44,617 nt of DNA from assembly GCA_021807265.1 (NCBI GenBank), contig JAKAPH010000002.1, forward strand, positions 1 through 44,617, read 5' to 3'. The first letter of the stretch is position 1, and each line of letters opens with the position of its first letter. This document shows, piece after piece, positions 22,508-31,331 of the stretch. This DNA is from Actinomycetes bacterium. Lineage in GTDB: Bacteria; Actinomycetota; Acidimicrobiia; Acidimicrobiales; RAAP-2. The translations under genes and the position numbers were made by a program. Under the pieces are notes generated by a model that was given only the letters and a program-made list of their open reading frames with translations, searched no databases and was not told where the DNA came from.

Positions 22508-23608
22508 CTACTGGACGCGAACGGGCATCAAGAGATACCGGAACCGCTCGTCGTCGACGCCGTGGACCATCGCGGGTCGCACCGAGTCCGACATTTCGAG
22601 CACCACTTCGTCGCTCGGTACCGCTTCGATGCCGTCGATCAGGAAGTTCGGGTTGAAGGCGATCGTGAGGTCCTCGCCCACGTAGTCCGCGTCGACGTTG
22701 TCCTCGACGTCACCGGTGTCCTGGCTCTGCGTGCGGATCTCGACCATACGGTCCTTCACCAGGAGCCGAACCGACGAGGTCGAGTCCTTCGCGAGGAGCT
22801 TCGCGCGCTTGAGTGACGTGAGCAGGGTGTCCTTGGCGACGCGCAGCTGGTTGGGGTAGCTCGCGGGAATGAGTTGGAGCACGGAGGGGTAGTTCCCCTC
22901 GATCAAGCGCGACGCGATGTTGGTGCGACCGACCACGAAGGAGATCTCGGCGCTCGTGAGCGTGACACCGATCTCGGCGTCCTCGCTCAGCGACGAGGCG
23001 GAGCGCTGCAGCTCGTGCAGGGCCCGGGCGGGCACGAGGACGTCCTGGCTCGCACCGATCGTCGAGACGCCCGGCACGTCGCGCACGGCCAGCCGGTAGG
23101 AGTCGGTCGCGATCAGTCGGAGCGCGTTGTTCTCGGTGGTGAAGAGCACGCCGGTCAACAGTGGTCGCGCGTCATCGGTCGCCGCGGCGCGAACCACCTG
23201 GGTGATGCCCTGGATGAGGTCGGCGGCCGGGATGGAGATGAGCGCCCCGGTGATCGGCGGCAGCTTGGGGTAGTCCATCACCGCGAAGCTGCGAAGGGAG
23301 AACTTCGCGCGGCCGAGGGAGACCTCTACGGTCTCTTCGCCGCCGTCGACCGTGACGGCCCCCGCCTCGAGCGAGCGAACGGCGTCGACCACGAGCCGGG
23401 CTGGGACCACGACCGACCCGTCCTCGAGTCCGATCACGTCGACGGTTGTGCGAACCGTGATGTCGAGGTCGGTGCCGGTGACCACCAGTTGATTGCCGGT
23501 CAAGGTCAGCAGTACACCAGAGGTGGCGCCTACGAGCCTCGTCGCCACGACCCGGCTCGCACTACTCAGTGCGTCGACCAAGATGTCGCGCTCGGATTTG
23601 AACTTCAT
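22508..23608 (-). CDS. dnaN: DNA polymerase III beta sliding clamp
   Basis: MKFKSERDILVDALSSASRVV...; C-terminal YLLMPVRVQ. Confidence 0.96.
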   Translation of the reverse strand: MKFKSERDILVDALSSASRVVATRLVGATSGVLLTLTGNQLVVTGTDLDITVRTTVDVIGLEDGSVVVPARLVVDAVRSLEAGAVTVDGGEETVEVSLGRAKFSLRSFAVMDYPKLPPITGALISIPAADLIQGITQVVRAAATDDARPLLTGVLFTTENNALRLIATDSYRLAVRDVPGVSTIGASQDVLVPARALHELQRSASSLSEDAEIGVTLTSAEISFVVGRTNIASRLIEGNYPSVLQLIPASYPNQLRVAKDTLLTSLKRAKLLAKDSTSSVRLLVKDRMVEIRTQSQDTGDVEDNVDADYVGEDLTIAFNPNFLIDGIEAVPSDEVVLEMSDSVRPAMVHGVDDERFRYLLMPVRVQ

Positions 23609-23858
23609 CGGTTGCCTTTCTTTGACTACTGAGGTTACGTGGCTTGTTTAGTTGGAAAAGTGGTTGGTAGTAGTAGGGGTGTGGATTTGTGGATTGATCA
23701 TTGAACTACCTGGTCAATCCGATGAAACCCCCGGGCAGATTTCCAACACCACTGTCTAAAACTGTCTCAACCACCGTGCTTCAAGATTCAAGTGATGTTG
23801 ATTTCTCCCGAGTTGTCACCCACCAACCAACAACGATGTCCCCATCTTGTTCACAAAC
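23609..23858. other. oriC: Candidate oriC (dnaA-dnaN intergenic region)
   Basis: Non-coding spacer of lower GC than its flanks; degenerate DnaA boxes at 23680-23688 and 23688-23696 next to TAG x3 at 23668-23676; usual actinobacterial oriC position. Confidence 0.55.
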
Positions 23859-25229
23859 CTATTCGAACCCCTCCCCCTGCAGGCGCCGCTTGAGGTGATT
23901 GATCTCGGCGAGGAGATCACCGTTCACCGGCAGCTGTTCCTTGATCTTCTCCACCCCACTGATCACGGTGGTGTGGTTTCGCCCGTCGAAGATCCGCGCG
24001 ATCATCGGGTAGGAGTAGTTGTTGAGCAGTTCACGGATGAGGTACATCGCGACGTGCCGGGCGTGCACCAGCGGCCGGAGACGCTTCGAACCACGGATGT
24101 CGGCTACGGAGAGTCCGTAGTAATCCGAGACGGCGTCGAGGATCGTCTCAGGTTTGATCGTGACCTGCTCGTGGCCGAGGTTGGTCAGGTGGCTCTTGGC
24201 GAGGTCGAGGGAGATCGGCTCCTGGCGGAGGTTCGCGAAGGCCCGCAGCATCGTCACCGAGCCCTCGAGCTCACGGATGTTGTCACGGACCCGGTGGGCG
24301 ATCCACTCGGCGACATCCCGAGGCAGGTCGACCCCTTCACCCTCGGCCTTGGCGTGCAGGATCGCGATGCGCGTCTCGAGGTCCGGCTGATCGATCTCGG
24401 TCACGAGTCCCTGGAGCAGGCGACTGCGGAAGCGCTCCTGGATGCCGGCGAGGTCGCGCGGCGACCGATCCGACGTGAGCACGATCTGCTTGCCGTCACC
24501 GTGCAGCGCGTTGTAGGTGTGGAAGATCTCTTCGTGGAACGTCTCACCGCGCGTCTCCATGAACTGGATGTCGTCGATCAGCAGCACGTCGTTCTCGCGG
24601 TAGCGCTCGTGCAACGCGAGTTGTGTTCGCGTCTGAATCGCGCGGATGAAGTCGTTAAGGAACGTCTCGGTGGAGACGTAGAGCACTTTTCGTCCGGGGT
24701 AGTTCTCGTGGACGTAGTTGCCGATCGCGTGCAGGAGGTGGGTCTTGCCCAGTCCGGAGTTCCCGTAGATCATCAGCGGGTTATAGGCACGACCAGGGGT
24801 TTCAGCAACCGACTGCGCAGCGGCGAACGCAAGGCGGTTGGACGAGCCGGGCACGAATGAATCGAAGGTCATGCGCGGGTCGAGACGAGCCGGCCGATCG
24901 ACGCTCGGCGCGAACGTCACGGTCGTCGACGCGGGCGTGGTGACCTCGGGTGTCGATATCGTGTCAACATTCGTCGCCGGTTGGTCACTGATAGTTAACG
25001 AGACGCGCACGTCCTCACCAATGATCTGCTTCGCTTGCTCGATGATGAGTGGCAGATAGCGCTGTTGCACGCGTTGCAGTTGGATTTGGTTCGGTGCGCC
25101 GATCACTAACTCGTCATCGTGATAATCCACAAGTCGAAGTGTGTTGAGTCCCGCGGCCCAAACTGCTTCAGATGCATTACCACGTAAGGATTCTCGTAGC
25201 GCTGACCAGACGTCGTCTCCGTTCGCCAC
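23859..25229 (-). CDS. dnaA: Chromosomal replication initiator DnaA
   Basis: NPLMIYGNSGLGKTHLLHAIGNY Walker A, LLIDDIQFM, C-terminal HARHVAMYLIRELLNNYSYPMIARIFDGRNHTTV; GTG 25229 has GGAGG 6 nt upstream, better supported than the track start 25265. Confidence 0.96.
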   Translation of the reverse strand: MANGDDVWSALRESLRGNASEAVWAAGLNTLRLVDYHDDELVIGAPNQIQLQRVQQRYLPLIIEQAKQIIGEDVRVSLTISDQPATNVDTISTPEVTTPASTTVTFAPSVDRPARLDPRMTFDSFVPGSSNRLAFAAAQSVAETPGRAYNPLMIYGNSGLGKTHLLHAIGNYVHENYPGRKVLYVSTETFLNDFIRAIQTRTQLALHERYRENDVLLIDDIQFMETRGETFHEEIFHTYNALHGDGKQIVLTSDRSPRDLAGIQERFRSRLLQGLVTEIDQPDLETRIAILHAKAEGEGVDLPRDVAEWIAHRVRDNIRELEGSVTMLRAFANLRQEPISLDLAKSHLTNLGHEQVTIKPETILDAVSDYYGLSVADIRGSKRLRPLVHARHVAMYLIRELLNNYSYPMIARIFDGRNHTTVISGVEKIKEQLPVNGDLLAEINHLKRRLQGEGFE

Positions 25230-25257
25230 TCTGTTCCTCCACAAGTCAGCATCGACA

Positions 25258-25266
25258 TTATCCACA
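25258..25266 (+). promoter_or_regulatory. Perfect DnaA box TTATCCACA upstream of dnaA
   Basis: Exact match to the consensus DnaA box, 29 bp upstream of the proposed dnaA start. Confidence 0.75.
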
Positions 25267-25433
25267 GGAGGGGAACCCGTGCTTGGCCGATCACCCCTGG
25301 GTATTTCACGTTACACCGTCGACCACGGGTTGGGGGCTGGGCGCGACGGTGCGGTAGGATTGTCGACGCTATCGCTCGCCACCTCCCAGGGAGGTTTGGC
25401 GAAGCGCGTGTGACATCGTGAGAAGAGGATTCT

Positions 25434-25568
25434 GTGAAGCGGACCTATCAACCCAACAAGCGAAAGAGGGCTAAGACGCACGGTTTTCGCGCCCGGATGC
25501 GTACGCGCGCCGGTCGAGCAGTGCTGAAAGCTCGACGGGACAAGGGTCGTCACGATCTGACGGTGTGA
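25434..25568 (+). CDS. rpmH: 50S ribosomal protein L34 (absent from the ORF track because it is short)
   Basis: [47 protein letters not shown] start. Confidence 0.97.
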   Translation: MKRTYQPNKRKRAKTHGFRARMRTRAGRAVLKARRDKGRHDLTV

Positions 25569-25571
25569 CCG

Positions 25572-25904
25572 ATGCCCGATCGGGTTCGGACCCGACGGCA
25601 GTTTGCACGGTTCGCCAATCCCGACGCTCGGGGTCGAAGCGGGCCGTTGCGCATTGTCTTCGTTGACGATCAACCCGACGGGAACGGACTGGCTGCTGCC
25701 TACACCATCAGCCGGAAAGTCGGTAACGCCGTGGTGCGCAATCGGGTTCGCCGCCGGCTCCGCGTGTTGCTCGACGAAGTTCATCCGTCCGCCAGACCAG
25801 GAACATACCTGATCAAATGCGGAATTGAGACTGGAAGTCTTTCCTATGATCAACTCAGATCCCACCTCCACGAAGCCCTCGAGCGAGCTCGACTCCTCAA
25901 GTAG
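25572..25904 (+). CDS. rnpA: Ribonuclease P protein component
   Basis: [24 protein letters not shown]; downstream of rpmH. Confidence 0.93.
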   Translation: MPDRVRTRRQFARFANPDARGRSGPLRIVFVDDQPDGNGLAAAYTISRKVGNAVVRNRVRRRLRVLLDEVHPSARPGTYLIKCGIETGSLSYDQLRSHLHEALERARLLK

Positions 25905-26151
25905 CCCGGGTGTGGTTGCGAGGTTGTTGGCCAAAAGCATCAAGGCCTATCAGCGCATGACCTCGGGCCGGCCGTCGCCGTGTCGGTTTTACCCGTCGTG
26001 CTCGAACTACGCCCTCGAGGCCGTCGAGGTCCACGGGGCCTGGCGCGGCGTATTGCTGGCGCTCCGGCGGGTGAGCCGGTGCCGCCCCCTGGGCCCGCAC
26101 GGTGTTGACCTGGTCCCAGAATCTCGGCGTAAGACAAGGAGTTCGAAGTAA
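25846..26151 (+). CDS. yidD: Membrane protein insertion efficiency factor YidD
   Basis: [38 protein letters not shown]; overlaps the 3' end of rnpA. Confidence 0.92.
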   Translation: MINSDPTSTKPSSELDSSSSPGVVARLLAKSIKAYQRMTSGRPSPCRFYPSCSNYALEAVEVHGAWRGVLLALRRVSRCRPLGPHGVDLVPESRRKTRSSK

Positions 26152-27083
26152 TGGCATCCATCACTCACTCGATCGGCGCGATCTTCCAGCCGATCTTCCA
26201 CCTCTTTGGATGGATGCTGGCCTTCCTCTACGGCCTGATCCCGAACTACGCGGTCGCCATCGCGCTGCTGACGATCATCATCATGGGCGCCCTGACCCCG
26301 TTCACGGTCAAGTCCACGAAGTCGATGATGGCCATGCAGAAACTGCAGCCGGAGATCAAGAAACTCCAACAGAAGTACAAGGGTCCCGAGAACCGACAGG
26401 TCCTCAACGAGGAGCTCATGCGGCTCTACCGCGAAGAAGGGGCGAATCCCGTTGGTGGCTGCCTCCCCGTTCTGCTCCAGGCCCCATTTCTATTCATTTT
26501 GTATAGTGTCATTCGAGGCCTGACGAACATAACGCCGGCCGGTGTCGTGCAGCCGCGCTACATCCCCACGACCTCGAAGATGTACCACAACTTGATCGCG
26601 TCCCACGGACAGATCAACGCCTTCGGCATGGACCTCAACCTCAAGCCGTTCAGCCACCACTCGTCACTGGGCGCGACGATCCCCTTCTTCGTCTTGGTGG
26701 CGCTCGCCGTTGGACTCCAGTACTTCCAGATGGCCCAGATGAACAACCGCAACAAGAAGACCGGCCAGGCGATGCCGAGCCAGCAGCAGATGCTGCAGCG
26801 CTTCCTTCCCGTGTTCTTCGCGTACTTCTACATCGTGATCCCCGCGGCGGTCGTGCTCTACATGATCGTCTCGACCATTATTCGAATCATCACCCAGGAC
26901 CTGATGTTCCGTGCGGGTGTGTCGAATCCCAACAAGGAGAAGGAACGGGCGATTCCGGCCGTCGGAAAGTCGGAGTCGAGCGAGCCGGCGAAGAAGACCG
27001 ATGCGGTCGAGCCGAAACCTTCAACTATCAAGCCACAGCAGCAGACCCGCTCGCGGTCGAAGCGTAAACGAAAGGCACGTTAA
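26151..27083 (+). CDS. yidC: Membrane protein insertase YidC/Oxa1
   Basis: Oxa1/YidC hydrophobic pattern; REEGANPVGGCLPVLLQAPFLFILYSV. Confidence 0.94.
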   Translation: MASITHSIGAIFQPIFHLFGWMLAFLYGLIPNYAVAIALLTIIIMGALTPFTVKSTKSMMAMQKLQPEIKKLQQKYKGPENRQVLNEELMRLYREEGANPVGGCLPVLLQAPFLFILYSVIRGLTNITPAGVVQPRYIPTTSKMYHNLIASHGQINAFGMDLNLKPFSHHSSLGATIPFFVLVALAVGLQYFQMAQMNNRNKKTGQAMPSQQQMLQRFLPVFFAYFYIVIPAAVVLYMIVSTIIRIITQDLMFRAGVSNPNKEKERAIPAVGKSESSEPAKKTDAVEPKPSTIKPQQQTRSRSKRKRKAR

Positions 27084-27086
27084 CCC

Positions 27087-28007
27087 ATGGATTGGGTAGA
27101 GACAACTGGTAAGACGATCGACGAAGCGACGAGTCGTGCACTCGCCCACCTCGGTGTGAACAAGGACGACGCCGAGGTCGAGATCCTCGAAGAGCCGAAG
27201 ACGGGACTTTTCGGCCGGGTGAAGGGTGAAGCTCGCGTGCGGGCTCGCGTTCGCCCGACTGGACCACGACCCAAGCGGACTCGACGTTCCGGTGGCGGCC
27301 GCGAGGACCGGCCGCGCGGTGGTGCCGCACACGGTGACAAGAGTCGTGGCCCGAAGTCCGCTGACGCGGCGGGCCGCAGGGAGGCTGGGACCTCCGGTCC
27401 AAGTCGAGAAGGTGTTGCAAAAGAAAAGAAGGAAAAGAGCGGTCACGGGGAGAACCACCCCAAGAAGGCGCATAAAGACAAGGGGACCCCACGGGTCGAG
27501 AAAAGTCCGAAGAAGGAGGACACAGTGGCCGAGGGAATTTCTCTAGCCGAACAAGGTGCAATCGCGAAGGAGTTCCTCGTCGGGCTCCTCGCCTCGATGA
27601 GCATCACCGCCGACGTGACGGTGAGTGAGCTCGATGAGGAAACCGTCGAGTTGGCGGTCAACGCCAATCCCCCGACCGAGCTCGGCATCCTGGTCGGTCC
27701 TCGCGGGATGACACTGCAGGCGCTGCAAGAGGTGACGCGGACCGTCGTTCAGGCGAAGAGCCCCGGACGCACCGACCGGATCCTCGTCGACGTCGCGCAG
27801 TATCGGGAGCGTCGCGTTGCAGCCCTGGGACGTTTCGCCCAGAAGGTTGCCCAGGAGGTCGTCGAGACCAACGAAGAGCGAGCACTCGAGCCGATGTCCG
27901 CCGCCGACCGGAAGGCGATTCACGACTCACTCGGCGACCTGGACACCGTTGTCACCAGGTCCGAAGGCGAAGAGCCGCGTCGCTTCGTGGTGATCGCTCC
28001 GGCATAA
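27087..28007 (+). CDS. jag: Jag/KhpB RNA-binding protein (Jag-N, KH, R3H) with a long basic low-complexity linker
   Basis: TGKTIDEATSRALAHLGVNKDDAEVEILEEPKTGLFG; R3H-like LEPMSAADRKAIHDSLGDLDTVVTRSEGEEPRRFVVIAP. Confidence 0.92.
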   Translation: MDWVETTGKTIDEATSRALAHLGVNKDDAEVEILEEPKTGLFGRVKGEARVRARVRPTGPRPKRTRRSGGGREDRPRGGAAHGDKSRGPKSADAAGRREAGTSGPSREGVAKEKKEKSGHGENHPKKAHKDKGTPRVEKSPKKEDTVAEGISLAEQGAIAKEFLVGLLASMSITADVTVSELDEETVELAVNANPPTELGILVGPRGMTLQALQEVTRTVVQAKSPGRTDRILVDVAQYRERRVAALGRFAQKVAQEVVETNEERALEPMSAADRKAIHDSLGDLDTVVTRSEGEEPRRFVVIAPA

Positions 28008-28015
28008 TTGTTTCC

Positions 28016-28633
28016 GTGACATCGTTATGGTTGACCCGCGCCCTCGAGGAATCGAGGGCGCGGGGCTTTTTAGGGCCGGGTGCCGTTGAGCCACAGATCA
28101 CGCACGCCGGTGGGTTCGTCGATGCCTGGAATGCCCACCGGGCCGATCCTCCGACCACGATCCTCGACCTCGGGAGTGGTGGTGGTCTGCCCGGGCTGGT
28201 GCTCCTTGACACCTGGGCGCACCCCACGACGTTCCTCGACTCCATGGAAAAGCGGACGAACTTTCTCCTCGAAGTACTGAGCTGGGAGGAAGTGCCGAGT
28301 GGGGGCAGCGTGTGGCGTGGCCGTGCCGAAGTGCTCGCTCGCGAGACCAGGGCTGACTCGCGGTTCAGTCTCGTCACGGCGCGGTCTTTTGGTCCGCCGG
28401 GCGTGACGGCGGAGTGTGCCGTGCGATTCTTGCACATCGGGGGATTGCTGATCGTCTCGGAACCGCCGGAAGGATCCGATCGGTGGAGTGATCCGGGGCT
28501 GGATCAGCTCGGTCTCGTGTCAAGGGGAACGTTTCGAACGAGCGCTGGCTACAAGGTGATGGAGAAGATCCGTCCCACGCCGCTGCGGTTTCCTCGAGCG
28601 ACCGGTACACCGGGCAAGAACCCCCTCTTCTAA
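28016..28633 (+). CDS. rsmG: 16S rRNA (guanine527-N7)-methyltransferase RsmG (GidB)
   Basis: TILDLGSGGGLPGLVL SAM motif; position between jag and parA. Confidence 0.9.
   Translation: MTSLWLTRALEESRARGFLGPGAVEPQITHAGGFVDAWNAHRADPPTTILDLGSGGGLPGLVLLDTWAHPTTFLDSMEKRTNFLLEVLSWEEVPSGGSVWRGRAEVLARETRADSRFSLVTARSFGPPGVTAECAVRFLHIGGLLIVSEPPEGSDRWSDPGLDQLGLVSRGTFRTSAGYKVMEKIRPTPLRFPRATGTPGKNPLF
28035..28071 (+). terminator. Intrinsic-terminator-like hairpin inside the rsmG 5' coding region
   Basis: CCCGCGCCCTCGA-GGAA-TCGAGGGCGCGGG (13-bp perfect stem, GNRA loop) followed by GCTTTTT. Confidence 0.65.
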
Positions 28634-28680
28634 AACCACTGGTAGCGGGCTCGGGTTGTCAGCAGCCACTGCCGCCCAGT

Positions 28681-28696
28681 TGTTTCACGTGAAACA
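28681..28696. promoter_or_regulatory. parS: parS site 1
   Basis: Exact TGTTTCACGTGAAACA. Confidence 0.95.
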
Positions 28697-29182
28697 TGAG
28701 AGATTGCGGCATAGCCAAGTAGCTAGACCAGTGCCGGTGACCAGCTAGGACGATTCGTTGTAGGTGTCGCTAGGCAATGCGGCGAGACCCGCCACAATCC
28801 CTGGGTCTGCGGCAATCCCCTATGCCCATCGTTCGAATGAGGGGAACGGTGGGCCCATACGGGCACTGCCGGGCACTACTGGTTGTCTATGACGCAAAGT
28901 ACCTGCTCGCAAACGCTGGGAGCGAAGGAGCTTCGGTCTTGTTAGCCCCTCCTTCATTGCCCGAAGGGAGTTGACTGGCTGATTAGAGCCGTCACCGGTG
29001 CGATGTGTCACCACTGATCGACCCGGAGATGACTGCGGTGACTCACTTCGCCTGATTCGTGGAAATGGTCCATTACCTGGGTATTCGAGCGCTCGGGATT
29101 GCGTGCTGCGGTGGCGAGCCGGCGGAAACCTATGAAGCGGGGAAATTGCCGGTAGATGCTGATCACCGTGGCGATCAGCAGA

Positions 29183-29198
29183 TGTTTCACGTGAAACA
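29183..29198. promoter_or_regulatory. parS: parS site 2
   Basis: Exact TGTTTCACGTGAAACA; flanks extend the palindrome to 20 bp. Confidence 0.95.
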
Positions 29199-29417
29199 TC
29201 GAGATGTGCCCGAAAGGCGTGGTCAACTAGTGATTACCGCAGCGGACGTGGTGGCACAAGGGTTTCAGGAAGGCTCTCGTGAGCTTCTGCGCACTATGGC
29301 AATCGTTTGCTGCGGCTGCGGACTGCAGGACATGGACGTCCCAATCCTGGGCAGCGATCACGGCCAATGACTGAGGGCACTACCAACAGGCAAAACGCCG
29401 GGCGGCATCAGAACCTA

Positions 29418-29433
29418 TGTTTCACGTGAAACA
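29418..29433. promoter_or_regulatory. parS: parS site 3
   Basis: Exact TGTTTCACGTGAAACA; palindrome extends to 24 bp (CCTA...TAGG). Confidence 0.95.
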
Positions 29434-30041
29434 TAGGGCGTTGGTATCTACCTATTGCCGTGACGGTCCGCGAAGGCCTTGGTGCTGGCAATCGCAGTAG
29501 GACAACGAACGGCATGGAAAGCCGTAGTACCTCAATACTGACCGTCTACCGGTTTAATTCCTGTGAAGAGGGTAGGCCGGACTGGATCGGCTAGCAGTAG
29601 GCACCTGGGGGTAGTCCCGTCAATACGTGAGTACGTCGGCGATTGGCACGGCGATTACTAGCCTCGCGCGTCGCTGCAGGTATTCACTGACCAGTGGCAG
29701 TCGATAAGGGCATCCTGGTTCAGGATCTACACCGTGTGGGGTACGGAGTGGTGACTCCACTTGCGAGACAAGGGGAATTCCGTGACGTCCGCAGGTCACT
29801 ACCGGCCACTCCCCCGAAGCCAACGCGATTGGCGCCGATATCCGTGACGATTTTGATTAGGGAACTCGGTGGCGTTGGTCACTGACCCAGCAATCGATGG
29901 ACTACTCCCCCACGCCACCGACAATGCTCCCAGAGCTCAGTTCTACGACCACTGAACCTCCATTTCCTCGTCGGTTTCGGGCGTTGGCGCACTTCGACGT
30001 CCCCACGCCCTCTCTACACAGCCTTGTACAGCTGGCACTGG

Positions 30042-30057
30042 TGTTTCACGTGAAACA
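30042..30057. promoter_or_regulatory. parS: parS site 4
   Basis: Exact TGTTTCACGTGAAACA. Confidence 0.95.
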
Positions 30058-30315
30058 TTCACCCCACGGACCCGCGGCGATTAGACCGCTTAACGAAGGA
30101 CCACAGCAGGACGGTGTTGCAGCGGTGTGCCGAGTGGGGATTACTCGACTTCCGCCGGACCAGAGCCTTCGCTCCAGGATCGACAATTGCTTCATTACAT
30201 CGACTGCCGTACTTTGAAGATCCGCGGCACAGACGTGCCTCGCCGCGCGTCCTCACGTACTCACTACTGGCTGCGCGGCCCACAAATTCCTCTGACTGAC
30301 CGACCGCTTAGTGCA

Positions 30316-30331
30316 TGTTTCACGTGAAACA
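30316..30331. promoter_or_regulatory. parS: parS site 5
   Basis: Exact TGTTTCACGTGAAACA. Confidence 0.95.
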
Positions 30332-30456
30332 TTTCGTTGCCGCCGCAACGCCACCGACGGAGGGTGATCGTGATTCCCTAATGTTTATCGGGAATTACAA
30401 GAATTGACGTGATGGCGGTGCGTGACTGAAAGGTGCCGCTTCGCTCGGAACGGTGA

Positions 30457-30472
30457 TGTTTCACGTGAAACA
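30457..30472. promoter_or_regulatory. parS: parS site 6, 85 bp upstream of parA
   Basis: Exact TGTTTCACGTGAAACA; palindrome extends to 20 bp (GA...TC). Confidence 0.95.
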
Positions 30473-30557
30473 TCGATACTTGACGATGTCCCAAAAACCG
30501 TGTTGAATGGCAGGGGGCTTGACAGGTGTCGGGGGTCCGTAACGCAGGAAGAGGCTC

Positions 30558-31331
30558 ATGGCGGACGACAGTACGATGAGAATTTTCGCCGTAGCCAATC
30601 AGAAGGGTGGAGTGGGTAAGACCACCACCACGACGTCCCTCGGTGCAGCGCTCGCACAGAACGGCAAGCGAGTTCTCGTCGTCGACCTCGACCCCCAGGG
30701 CAACGCCACCACCGGCCTTGGCGTCGACGGGCGCAAATTCGAGCGGTCGGTCTACGATGTGCTACTCAACGACGTGCCGATGGTGGACATCGTCGAGCCG
30801 ACGGGTTTCGCCAACCTCTTCGTAGCCCCAGCCACACTGGACCTTGCCGGCGTCGAGCAGGAGCTCACCTCGGCGATCTCACGCGAACTCCGGCTGAAGC
30901 GCGCGATCGAGTCGGTGAACGGCGACTTTGACTACATCTTCATCGACTGCCCGCCGTCACTGGGTCTTATCACGATCAACGCCTTCGCTGCGGCGACTGA
31001 GATCATGGTGCCCGTGCAGACGGAGTTCTACGCGCTCGAGGGATTGACGCAGCTCCAGCGGATCGTCGACCTGGTGCAGAGAAATCTGAATCCGACCCTT
31101 CGAATCTCCAAGGTCATCTTGACGATGTACGACTCCCGTAATACCCTTTCAATTGACGTCGCGGCAGAAGTTCGGCGTCACTTCCCCATCGAGTTATGTC
31201 GGACCGTCATTCCACGCACGGTCCGTCTAGCGGAAGCACCATCGTTCGGACAGCCGATAACGTACTTCGATCCGAATTCGAAGGGCGCCAAGGCTTATCG
31301 CGCATTAGCGGAGGAGATCATTAATGGCTAG
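30558..31331 (+). CDS. parA: Chromosome partitioning ATPase ParA (Soj)
   Basis: FAVANQKGGVGKTTTTTSLGAALA deviant Walker A; IFIDCPPSLGLITINA. Confidence 0.96.
   Translation: MADDSTMRIFAVANQKGGVGKTTTTTSLGAALAQNGKRVLVVDLDPQGNATTGLGVDGRKFERSVYDVLLNDVPMVDIVEPTGFANLFVAPATLDLAGVEQELTSAISRELRLKRAIESVNGDFDYIFIDCPPSLGLITINAFAAATEIMVPVQTEFYALEGLTQLQRIVDLVQRNLNPTLRISKVILTMYDSRNTLSIDVAAEVRRHFPIELCRTVIPRTVRLAEAPSFGQPITYFDPNSKGAKAYRALAEEIING

Noticed and set aside
25302-25317. parS-like TATTTCACGTTACACC in the dnaA-rpmH spacer
   Set aside because: Only 12 of 16 positions match and the right half-site is broken; likely chance or promoter sequence
28777-30327. Small ORFs in the parS spacer (28777-28974, 29059-29370, 29694-29885, 29897-30217 and others)
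   Set aside because: No recognisable domains, several run through parS palindromes, both strands equally open; probably spurious
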